Source of the DNA: Galactobacillus timonensis
GTDB lineage: Bacteria > Bacillota_I > Bacilli_A > Erysipelotrichales > Erysipelotrichaceae
DNA length: 64,000 nt
Assembly: GCF_900240265.1 (NCBI RefSeq)
Contig: NZ_LT964739.1
Span: forward strand, 702,564 to 766,563
Direction of reading: 5' to 3'
The position numbers and the translations under genes were made by a program. Each line of letters starts with the position of its first letter. Position 1 is the stretch's first letter. The notes beneath the pieces are model-generated. The model searched no databases. It saw nothing but the letters and a program-made list of their open reading frames with translations, and was not told where the DNA came from. Shown here piece by piece: positions 57,775-64,000 of this stretch.

Positions 57775-58013
57775 GTGACGACTATCAGGTCCATGTTGAG
57801 GCGGGCTGGAATCCTGAACCTCTTCCCGCAGACTGGAGCAGCTACACCTCGCTGCAGAAGATGGCATGGTTTCTGAAATACTATGGCGATTACGCCAAGG
57901 ATGGCGAAATCGGCGGTATTCAGAGCTTTGCGTCCGATGAGATTAAGGCTGCCTATGAAGCTTTCCGCAAAGAGCCCGACTGCCCCATGCATTCCGTATA
58001 CGATCGAAAATAA
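57771..58013 (+). CDS. Small protein coupled to the flavodiiron gene
   Basis: 80 residues, starts in the flavodiiron stop (ATGA). Acidic; begins MSDDYQVHVEAGWNPEPLPA and ends CPMHSVYDRK. No transmembrane helix, only one Cys, so not a rubredoxin. Not recognised. Translational coupling suggests a role with the flavodiiron protein. Confidence 0.75.
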   Translation: MSDDYQVHVEAGWNPEPLPADWSSYTSLQKMAWFLKYYGDYAKDGEIGGIQSFASDEIKAAYEAFRKEPDCPMHSVYDRK

Positions 58014-58023
58014 GAAAACGGTT

Positions 58024-58059
58024 CCCGTGTCTGTGCAATTATGCATAGCCACAGGAATC
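58024..58059 (+). terminator. Imperfect terminator after the 80-residue gene
   Basis: Arms around cccgtgtctgtgc / gcatagccacagg with mismatches, then ctttttct. Moderate match. Confidence 0.45.
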
Positions 58060-58109
58060 GCTTTTTCTATTATGAAATCAGGAAGAATCCAGTCCTGATT
58101 GAGCTGTCA

Positions 58110-58400
58110 TGAGCATATGAATCTACAATGGTAAGGTCAGGATTACCTGGATGTATTCCTGGCCTTTCCTGCGTATAGGCATATACCGGAAAGGTCTGGG
58201 TAAAAGTAAGGACGCCGCTTTTTTTAAGCTATCGAACGATAAGCCAGTAACAAAAAACGTCCTGCTTCCCTTTTGTGATATAGCCAGCTTAATCAAAATG
58301 TGCAGCCGGAAGTATTCAGGCATGCCGTATCTAATCCAGAAAAATCAGCTGTCGCAAAGGTTCAGGGAAGCTTTACCGCAGACATTTATGCCAGAGGAGG
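58110..58400 (+). ncRNA. Candidate bridge RNA region of the IS110 element
   Basis: Non-coding left part of the element. It contains several short inverted repeats (for example cctggatg/..., ggcatataccggaaaggtc region). In IS110 elements this end encodes the bridge RNA whose loops pair with target and donor DNA. Position by analogy only; loops not resolved. Confidence 0.4.
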
Positions 58401-58407
58401 CTCTTTT

Positions 58408-59628
58408 ATGGACGGACCAATTATCACGGTAGATGTCTCAAAAGGCAACTGCCACTATCAGCCGTGGCTGACAGCAGGCCATTCCCTGCGGAAGCCGAAA
58501 GTGCTGAACGATACGAAAGATGGCTTTGAAGCATTGTCTGAAACCATTGAGATGGTGAAGGAGAAGAGCGAAGCTGATACAGTCCCGGTAGTATTCGAGG
58601 CGACCGGCGTCTACCATCGCTGTCTCCAGAAGTATCTTGATGATATAGGAAATCCTTACATTGTCGTTCCGCCACTGCTGTCTGCAGCTTATCGGAAGAC
58701 AAACCTTCATGGCAATAAGACAGACAATGCGGATTGTGCCCATATCGACAAAGGGTATTACCAGGAAGAACATCTCCAGTGCCACCAGAATGAATCGGAT
58801 ACATATGCACGTCTGCGGGCAAAGAATCGCATGTATGAGAGCGAATTGAAGATCCTGCGTCAGCGGAAATGCACGTTCCGGGCAATGCTGGATGTGATCT
58901 ATCCGCGCATGGATAAGTGCTTCAAAGGGCATGCAAGCCTTTACGATTCGGTTCCGATGGAGGTGCTGAAGAAATATCCGCATCCATCATTACTTCTCAG
59001 GCACAGGGAGGAAACCATTGTGAAAGCGATCCGGAAGCCCGCAGGTCATAAGAAAGGCTTCACTGAAAATATCGTTCACAAGATGTATCAGTGTGCAGAG
59101 GAATGTTATTCCGGCGTGGATGCGGACAGTGTGGAAGTACAGCAGTTTCCTCAGATGATCAATGAACTCATGGAGCAGATGGAGCTCTGCAATACATACC
59201 TTGAGGAACTGATTGAAGATGCCAGTAAGCTTCCTTCCTTTGCGATTCTGCTCAGTATTCCTGGAATTGGCAGGAACATCGCGGCACGGATCATCGCGGA
59301 AATCGGCGATGTCACCCGGTTCAGGAACGCGCGAGGCATCGTAGCATATGCAGGACTGAATCCGAAAATCAATCAGTCAGGTGAGAAGGATGGGACCCAC
59401 CTGGCTATATCCAAGAAAGGAAACAGACATCTGAGGTGTCTTCTTTATCTGGCAGTCACGTGCAACTACAGGCTGAAAAAGGGAGATTCTATCTATCAGT
59501 TCAACCAAAAGAAAAGGCAGCAGGCTGCATCTCCATTGAAGCCCAAAGCTGCCAATATCGCTGCGGCGGATAAACTATTGGTAGTAATTTATTCGCTTAT
59601 GAAGAACGGCTCAACTTTCCGTTCCTAA
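58408..59628 (+). CDS. IS110-family transposase (DEDD recombinase)
   Basis: 406 residues from ATG at 58408 (SD gaggagg). RuvC-like catalytic residues D9 (TVDVSKGN), E64 (FEATGVYH), D106 and D109 (KTDNADC) are intact. The C-terminal Transposase_20 domain has SIPGIGRNIAARIIAEIGD and GLNPKINQSG. Upstream in-frame codons (from 58300) lack family similarity. Looks functional. Confidence 0.92.
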   Translation: MDGPIITVDVSKGNCHYQPWLTAGHSLRKPKVLNDTKDGFEALSETIEMVKEKSEADTVPVVFEATGVYHRCLQKYLDDIGNPYIVVPPLLSAAYRKTNLHGNKTDNADCAHIDKGYYQEEHLQCHQNESDTYARLRAKNRMYESELKILRQRKCTFRAMLDVIYPRMDKCFKGHASLYDSVPMEVLKKYPHPSLLLRHREETIVKAIRKPAGHKKGFTENIVHKMYQCAEECYSGVDADSVEVQQFPQMINELMEQMELCNTYLEELIEDASKLPSFAILLSIPGIGRNIAARIIAEIGDVTRFRNARGIVAYAGLNPKINQSGEKDGTHLAISKKGNRHLRCLLYLAVTCNYRLKKGDSIYQFNQKKRQQAASPLKPKAANIAAADKLLVVIYSLMKNGSTFRS

Positions 59629-59669
59629 GCAGATTATAGAACAAATTTTCAAAACCGGGGAGCCTGTCT

Positions 59670-59803
59670 CCTCTTTTCGTGGTGGCCGATCAGAAAAATT
59701 CTGAAGCTTATGAATTTATCGAAGCAATCTCCAAAAAAGGGCTTGATTTAAGTTATCAAATTTTTGTTATTAGAAAACTCTCGGATAGTCCGGGAGTTCA
59801 GTA
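59670..59803 (+). pseudogene. C-terminal fragment of an unidentified gene
   Basis: Open frame of about 43 codons with coding character: LFVVADQKNSEAYEFIEAIS, then KKGLDLSYQIFVIRKLSDSP, stop TAA at 59801-59803. No start codon or SD; the upstream part is missing and the IS110 element abuts it. Family not recognised. Confidence 0.5.
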
Positions 59804-60268
59804 AAGGTTTACCGATGAGTCTCTATCGTATTTTCTATAATGAATTTGCGGTCCGCCAACTGCAAAAACGGAAAGGAAAATATGACAGAGACACATACAT
59901 TATCTCACACAACATGGAATTGTAAGTACCATGTCATCTTCGCACCGAAATATAGAAGAAAAATATTCTACGGGGAGAAAAGAGAGGAAATAGAAGCAAT
60001 TCTGCGGCAACTGTGCAAATGGAAAGGAGTGAATATATTGGAGGCAGAAGTTTGTCCTGACCATTTGCACATGCTTGTGGAAATACCACCAAAATACAGC
60101 GTTTCTCAATTCATGGGATACCTGAAAGGGAAAAGCAGTCTCAGGATATATGAGAAGTGACGGATTGCAAGTGGCGGATCGTACATGCGCTTCTGAGCGC
60201 AGCCAGTAATATGAGGGCTTAAGAGCCCGTATTGTGAAAAACAACCAGCTAAGCTGATGGATACTTAT
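59804..60268 (+). mobile_element. IS200-type element, internally deleted
   Basis: Contains a shortened tnpA and a right end with the typical imperfect hairpins (ctgagcgcag and gagggcttaagagcccg regions) ending in accagctaagctgatgg (to about 60260). The segment that should encode the tnpA C-terminus is missing. Left end not defined precisely. Confidence 0.65.
59882..60160 (+). pseudogene. tnpA: Y1 transposase TnpA, truncated
   Basis: 92 codons; MTETHTLSHTTWNCKYHVIF, the HUH motif in CPDHLHMLVEIPP, then FMGYLKGKSSLRIYEK and stop. Normal IS200 TnpA is about 150 residues; the C-terminal helix with the catalytic tyrosine is absent, so it cannot nick DNA. The stop is followed immediately by right-end sequence, which indicates an internal deletion. 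Confidence 0.88.
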
Positions 60269-60278
60269 TCATTGCTTA

Positions 60279-61319
60279 CTATGCCGCAAAATTATCCAGC
60301 ACGTATTCTCCAAAGAAAGGAAGGCAGAAACGTAAATATCCGCGCCGGCTGCCATCGACAATTCCTTTTCGGATCAGGCGGATACGATAAGGTGAAAACT
60401 CATTGCTGGTCATGTTGGCGGCAGCTCTGATTCCTTCGATATTTCCATCTTCTATCTTTGCAATTGCGACTACAAGCTTCCTGTCTTTTTCAGATAATTC
60501 CGCCCATATTTTTTCATAAGACCTTTCTTCGAGATACTGGCGATACTGTGGGATCAAATCTGAATAGTCGCCTTCCATATTCCATAACAAATAGCCAAGA
60601 ACCTGAAAAGCGAAGGAATATCCCATCGTCAGCTTTGCCATTTCACGGGCGGTATCGGCCGGCAGATTAAGATTGCTTTGATAGTTTGAGGCAATTGCAC
60701 CCAAATTCAACGGAGAAAGAGAGACGCGCGGCGCACGATAAAGAAATGTAAGACTTTTATGATTCTGCAAATCATAAATATTCTGATACAAGCCGGTCAT
60801 TAGAAGAAATACCGGGAGCTTTTTCCGCAGCATCTGCTGAAAACAGGATGCGAAAGTTATCATCGCTTCTGTTTTTGTGACTTCGTCGATAGAGAATACA
60901 ATCTTCTTTCCTTTCCTTGCCAGATTTTCGATCATTTTCTCCAGCGCTGTCTGGATGTCCGCAATCGGGACCGAAGAAGAAACCTCAAGGCCAAAACCGA
61001 AAAGGGAGAAGTTTAATTTCGCACTTTGAAAAACTCTGGCAAACTTGTCGTTGCTACAAAGAATTGCCGCTGCCTGGCGGATCATATCGGGCGAGTTGAC
61101 ATTCAGATCGACAATTACCCATCCTTTTCGCTTTTGAAGCTCATTGCAGAGGTCGGTCATGAACACGGTTTTCCCACTGCCTCTGACTCCTGTGATGAGG
61201 CAAACCTGCTGAGATGGTCTTTCCGCCAGAAAATCATTCAAAATCTCTTTTCCGTCCAAGGCTCTTGAAATACGTTCTTCCGGATCTTTCCCGAACGTCA
61301 ATGTATACGGATTATTCAT
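60279..61319 (-). CDS. Orphan AAA ATPase
   Basis: 346 residues. Walker A GVRGSGKT (44-51), Walker B IVFSIDEV, sensor-type LLMTGLYQN, and a C-terminal winged-helix-like region (VAIAKIEDGNIEGIRAAANM...RLIRKGIVDG). Belongs to the STAND/archaeal-type ATPase group seen in single-gene mobile or defence loci. SD aaaggag. Single gene with a long promoter region containing repeated motifs. Confidence 0.82.
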   Translation of the reverse strand: MNNPYTLTFGKDPEERISRALDGKEILNDFLAERPSQQVCLITGVRGSGKTVFMTDLCNELQKRKGWVIVDLNVNSPDMIRQAAAILCSNDKFARVFQSAKLNFSLFGFGLEVSSSVPIADIQTALEKMIENLARKGKKIVFSIDEVTKTEAMITFASCFQQMLRKKLPVFLLMTGLYQNIYDLQNHKSLTFLYRAPRVSLSPLNLGAIASNYQSNLNLPADTAREMAKLTMGYSFAFQVLGYLLWNMEGDYSDLIPQYRQYLEERSYEKIWAELSEKDRKLVVAIAKIEDGNIEGIRAAANMTSNEFSPYRIRLIRKGIVDGSRRGYLRFCLPFFGEYVLDNFAA

Positions 61320-61336
61320 TTGAAACTCCTTTCTGA

Positions 61337-61424
61337 TTTACTATTTCATTTTACTGTTATTATTTACTTTTTTGTATATTTTTTATTCTTCTGATTTACT
61401 GTTACGTTTTACTGTTTGATTATA
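61337..61424 (-). promoter_or_regulatory. Promoter region of the AAA ATPase with repeated motif
   Basis: Minus-strand TATAAT at 61424-61419. The 9-mer aacagtaaa (minus) occurs at 61416-61408, 61403-61395 and 61358-61350, and a variant (atagtaaat) near 61344-61337. The first two are 13 bp apart. Likely a regulator-binding array downstream of the -10. Confidence 0.55.
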
Positions 61425-61483
61425 GTTTACAGGCTTTTGCTAAAAATACAGGGACACGCTTTTCAACATATGCATGCATGCCT

Positions 61484-61697
61484 AGCGCGAATGATAAGCG
61501 TTGTGGATTTGAGATAAAGCTTGGCGCAAATCAGGTTGATAGCGCGGCCGATGGACTATTAAAAGTACAAAAGGAAATCCTCAAAGAAAGACGGGAAACC
61601 GGCCAAAATACTGTGTGTACTTTGCGGCTTGTCCAATGCCGCATACCGAAGACCGGATGGTGTATTTGTCGTTCCGTTGACGGCATTAAAGCCATGA
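61484..61697 (+). pseudogene. Remnant of a DUF4143-type ATPase (3' end, frameshifted)
   Basis: First frame: CGFEIKLGANQVDSAADGLL, KVQKEILKE. The matching C-terminal end continues in another frame: ILCVLCGLSNAAYRRPDGVF, VVPLTALKP then TGA at 61695-61697. Together these are the last 70 residues typical of AAA_14/DUF4143 proteins. No 5' part present. Confidence 0.75.
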
Positions 61698-61804
61698 TAA
61701 GAAGAAAGGAGCGGAATCACCTGATATTCCGCTCTCAATTGAAGAATTCAAATCGATCAACCGGCTTATGGTGACCTTACAGACATTATTCCCCGGTACA
61801 GGGT

Positions 61805-63160
61805 TTAAGCGTCCTGGCTGCGCAGCTCATTCTCTTTCTGCATCGAAAATGGATGAAATAACACGATCAGAAGGATGGCGATCAACGCACTGACAATATC
61901 TGCCGCAGCCTGGCTCATCAATATGCCCTGATAGCCAAACAGCTTTGCACAGATCACCATCGCTGCCACATAGACAACACCCTGGCGGCTGATGGAAAGA
62001 ATGAATGCCGGAATCACGTTTCCTGCCGCCTGAAACAGGACCGTCATCAAAATGACAATCGCCGCAAACACCGTGGAAACCGCCTGCCACCTTAACATAG
62101 TCGCTCCATTGATAATCATGTCCGGATCCTTTACAAAGACCCGCATCAGCCCCGGCGCATTCAGAAGGATCAGCGCCGTCAGCCCAAGTGACAGTACCGT
62201 AAGGAAAACCAGACAAAACCGGATCAGCTTCTTTAACTGCGCCGCATGGTTCGCACCAAAGAGATAGCCGAATAACGGTACGCCGCCAAAGGCAAATCCA
62301 ACGATCATCAGCTGCGCAATCATATTGACCTTTAGAACGATTCCCATCGCCGCAATCCGATCGTTGCCATAGGGTAACAGGAACTGATTCGCAATCAGCA
62401 CACAAAGACTCTGCATCAGGTTGCTTAACGCCGCCGTAATGCCTACGCCAAGAATCTGCTGCAGATCACTGCCGCTTACACGAGCATCGCCTGGATGAAT
62501 GGAAAGCGACGTCTTTTTTCTCCGCAATATATAAAGGAAGTAAAGGACACTTGCCAGATAGCCGATCACCGTAGCAGCCGCCGCTCCGAAGGATCCCATA
62601 TGAAACGAAGAAATCAGGATCGGATCCAGGATGATGTTAATGACAGATCCCAGAATGTTCCCGATCATTGATTCCGCCGCCATACCTTCACAGCGCACCA
62701 GATTGGAATGAATAAAGCTCAAAACAATAATCGGAGCCCCCGCCGCAAGAACCGCGTAATACGCATAGGCAAACTCCATCGTTTCATCATCCGCCCCGAG
62801 TAGCTGCAGAAGCGGCTGATGAAAGACCGTCATCATGATGGCAAGAATGGCACCGACAATAATCGCAGCATAAAAGCAGAAAGAACTGACATGCCGCACA
62901 CCGTCTCTGTCCTGCTTTCCAAGCATGCGTGATACCAGCGAACTGCCTCCCTGCCCGAAGATATTGCCAAATGCCATCAATGCCGTAAACACCGGCGCAC
63001 AAAGCGATACACCCGCAATCAACGCCGTATTACCGGTCTGGGCAATGAAGTAGGTGTCCGCAAGATTGTAGACAAGCGTCACCACCATACTCAAAACAAC
63101 CGGGATCGAAAGCCGGAAATAGGTACGATAAAGGTGCTCCTCATCGAAAACAGAATCCAT
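61805..63160 (-). CDS. MATE-family multidrug exporter
   Basis: 451 residues from ATG at 63160 (SD ggagg), 12 membrane helices in two six-helix halves (SIPVVLSMVVTLVYNLADTY; GVGITAALSNLMQSLCVLIA; FAFGGVPLFGYLFGA). Na+ or H+-driven efflux of cationic compounds. Divergent from a Crp/Fnr-type regulator with only 56 bp between the starts. Confidence 0.92.
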   Translation of the reverse strand: MDSVFDEEHLYRTYFRLSIPVVLSMVVTLVYNLADTYFIAQTGNTALIAGVSLCAPVFTALMAFGNIFGQGGSSLVSRMLGKQDRDGVRHVSSFCFYAAIIVGAILAIMMTVFHQPLLQLLGADDETMEFAYAYYAVLAAGAPIIVLSFIHSNLVRCEGMAAESMIGNILGSVINIILDPILISSFHMGSFGAAAATVIGYLASVLYFLYILRRKKTSLSIHPGDARVSGSDLQQILGVGITAALSNLMQSLCVLIANQFLLPYGNDRIAAMGIVLKVNMIAQLMIVGFAFGGVPLFGYLFGANHAAQLKKLIRFCLVFLTVLSLGLTALILLNAPGLMRVFVKDPDMIINGATMLRWQAVSTVFAAIVILMTVLFQAAGNVIPAFILSISRQGVVYVAAMVICAKLFGYQGILMSQAAADIVSALIAILLIVLFHPFSMQKENELRSQDA

Positions 63161-63182
63161 AAAAAAACCTCCGCAATCCACT

Positions 63183-63224
63183 ATTGTATGAATTTCGCCG
63201 TACAATAATGTGACATATGGCACA
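63183..63224. promoter_or_regulatory. Shared regulatory region of MATE and Crp/Fnr genes
   Basis: Inverted repeat attgta-N12-tacaat (63183-63206) supplies a -10-like TACAAT on both strands. Next to it TGTGACATATGGCACA (63209-63224) is close to a Crp-type site (TGTGA-N6-TCACA) and includes the ATG at 63217. This supports autoregulation and joint control of the divergent pair. Confidence 0.6.
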
Positions 63225-63912
63225 AAGCAGCTACATCGCAGAGAACGAACAGCTGGAAACCTGCTACCAGCCCTATCAATCCCATTTTCGTAAGCGCCCC
63301 GCTTCCATGCGCCTGGTCCGCTTTCCGGAGGGAAAGCTGTTTCTCAGTCCCCTGAACCAGTTCTATATCATTGTTGAAGGATCCGTTTCCATCTATGACG
63401 TCTCCGAGAAGGGACAGATCAACTACATCTCTGTTTCCGGCCAGGGAACCCTGCTGGGGGATCTGGAATTCAGCGGCATCGCATCACAGCCGTTTTTCAT
63501 CAAAGCCGCTGAACCCCTCGTGTGTTTGACGTTTCCATTTGATGAAAATGCTGATCTGCAGGAGGATCCCGCCTTTCTTCGGTTTGTGCTGAACCAGGTG
63601 GCCCGTAAACTGTCCCTTTCCGTATCCATGGGACCATTATCGAAGTCTTTGGAAGACAATGTTCTGTTCTATCTTCGCACGATCAGCCCCGATCATCGGA
63701 TCGCTTCCGTCAATCAGGTTCTTCCGCAGCTTCATTGCAGCAGAAGGCAGCTGCAGCGCGTATTAAAAAAACTGTGTAACGAGAACATCATTGAGCGATG
63801 CGGCCGGGGCACCTATATATTGAAACCTCAGGCGAAGGAGGGTGATGAATTTGCGCAGAGCCATTCGACGCCGACTGTTTTCATACCAAAGCGTCGCCTG
63901 GCGAAGTTATGA
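63217..63912 (+). CDS. Crp/Fnr-family transcriptional regulator
   Basis: 231 residues. N-terminal cNMP-binding-like beta-barrel (about 25-125; FYIIVEGSVSIYDVSEKGQI, GTLLGDLEF), long dimer helix, and C-terminal helix-turn-helix (about 160-205; LPQLHCSRRQLQRVLKKLCN). No Fnr-type cysteine cluster. Resembles the YeiL-like group. No SD before the ATG; the start lies about 10 nt after the -10 element. Confidence 0.88.
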   Translation: MAQSSYIAENEQLETCYQPYQSHFRKRPASMRLVRFPEGKLFLSPLNQFYIIVEGSVSIYDVSEKGQINYISVSGQGTLLGDLEFSGIASQPFFIKAAEPLVCLTFPFDENADLQEDPAFLRFVLNQVARKLSLSVSMGPLSKSLEDNVLFYLRTISPDHRIASVNQVLPQLHCSRRQLQRVLKKLCNENIIERCGRGTYILKPQAKEGDEFAQSHSTPTVFIPKRRLAKL

Positions 63913-63944
63913 AAAACCTGCCGATTCCTTCCGGTTTCGGCAGG
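63912..63944 (-). terminator. Terminator of a gene entering from the right edge
   Basis: Minus-strand stem cctgccga (63944-63937) / tcggcagg (63924-63917) followed by tttttc, 7 nt after the stop at 63951. Confidence 0.75.
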
Positions 63945-63950
63945 TGGTAC

Positions 63951-64000
63951 TTAGAGCCTGTGCTTTTGAGCTCTCTTTTGCGCAATTTCATAGACTTCTT
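63951..64000 (-). CDS. Last codons of a gene running in from the right
   Basis: Minus-strand frame ...EVYEIAQKRAQKHRL then TAA at 63953-63951, directly before an intrinsic terminator on the same strand. Too short for identification. Confidence 0.45.
   Translation of the reverse strand, partial: EVYEIAQKRAQKHRL

Larger units (their letters stand above)
58090..59680 (+). mobile_element. IS110-family element (approximate ends)
   Basis: Transposase at 58408-59628 with about 300 bp of non-coding DNA on its 5' side and only a short 3' side. That asymmetry is typical of the IS110 group. IS110 elements lack terminal inverted repeats, so the ends cannot be set from one copy; the right limit is placed before a coding remnant at about 59670. 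Confidence 0.65.

Overview
The window is a chromosomal replication-origin region from a low-GC-lineage Gram-positive bacterium (Bacillota). The gene style (Ppk1 and GalM beside dnaA, MBG/InlB-repeat surface protein, secreted flavinylated reductase, split rqcP/divIC) suggests an Erysipelotrichia-type gut or oral anaerobe. The phylum follows from gene families and order; the class is inference. Base composition is near balanced.

Left part (1-8.3 kb): the 5' part of serS leaves the window at the left edge. It sits behind a T-box leader whose antiterminator region contains a perfect ParB-binding parS site. Divergent from it is a lipoprotein gene with an apparently leaderless promoter. Then come a small basic ribbon-helix-helix-like protein and a translationally coupled three-gene cassette: a TerB_N/TerB_C protein, a BREX-type (BrxD-like) ATPase and a BrxHI/Lhr-like helicase. 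This cassette is the best candidate for an undescribed defence or DNA-processing system here.

Origin core (8.3-23.1 kb): dnaA-dnaN-yaaA-recF-gyrB-gyrA all run leftward. DnaA boxes cluster upstream of dnaA, and a second element (tandem DnaA boxes, GC spacer, trio-like repeats) lies between dnaA and dnaN, giving a bipartite oriC. ppk and galM sit on the other side. The rpmH-rnpA-yidC-jag operon also runs leftward, towards the origin, the reverse of the usual divergent arrangement.

Right arm (23.1-29.8 kb): a tnpB-only IS200/IS605-type element lies between rpmH and an operon of a membrane protein, pth, mfd and rqcP. divIC, the usual next gene, appears only at 56.1 kb, so 29.8-56.1 kb looks like inserted or rearranged material.

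Accessory block (29.8-56.1 kb): an amino-acid permease, a cardiolipin synthase broken by one in-frame amber codon, a self-contained 34-residue ORF, an SLC13/ArsB-type transporter, a secreted two-FMN fumarate-reductase-like lipoprotein behind a MerR-type promoter, and an ISL3-like element sitting inside what looks like that gene's terminator hairpin. These are followed by a broken hicB, MerR and GntR regulators, a YtrA/B-type ABC operon, a DUF898 protein and an asparaginase-family hydrolase. The block ends with a surface-protein gene of about 2100 codons, split by an IS1634-type element flanked by exact 124-bp direct repeats.

Right end (56.1-64 kb): divIC, a flavodiiron protein with a coupled small protein, an IS110-family element, an IS200 remnant, gene fragments, an orphan AAA ATPase with repeated operator-like motifs, a MATE exporter divergent from a Crp/Fnr regulator, and a terminator plus the last codons of a gene entering from the right edge.
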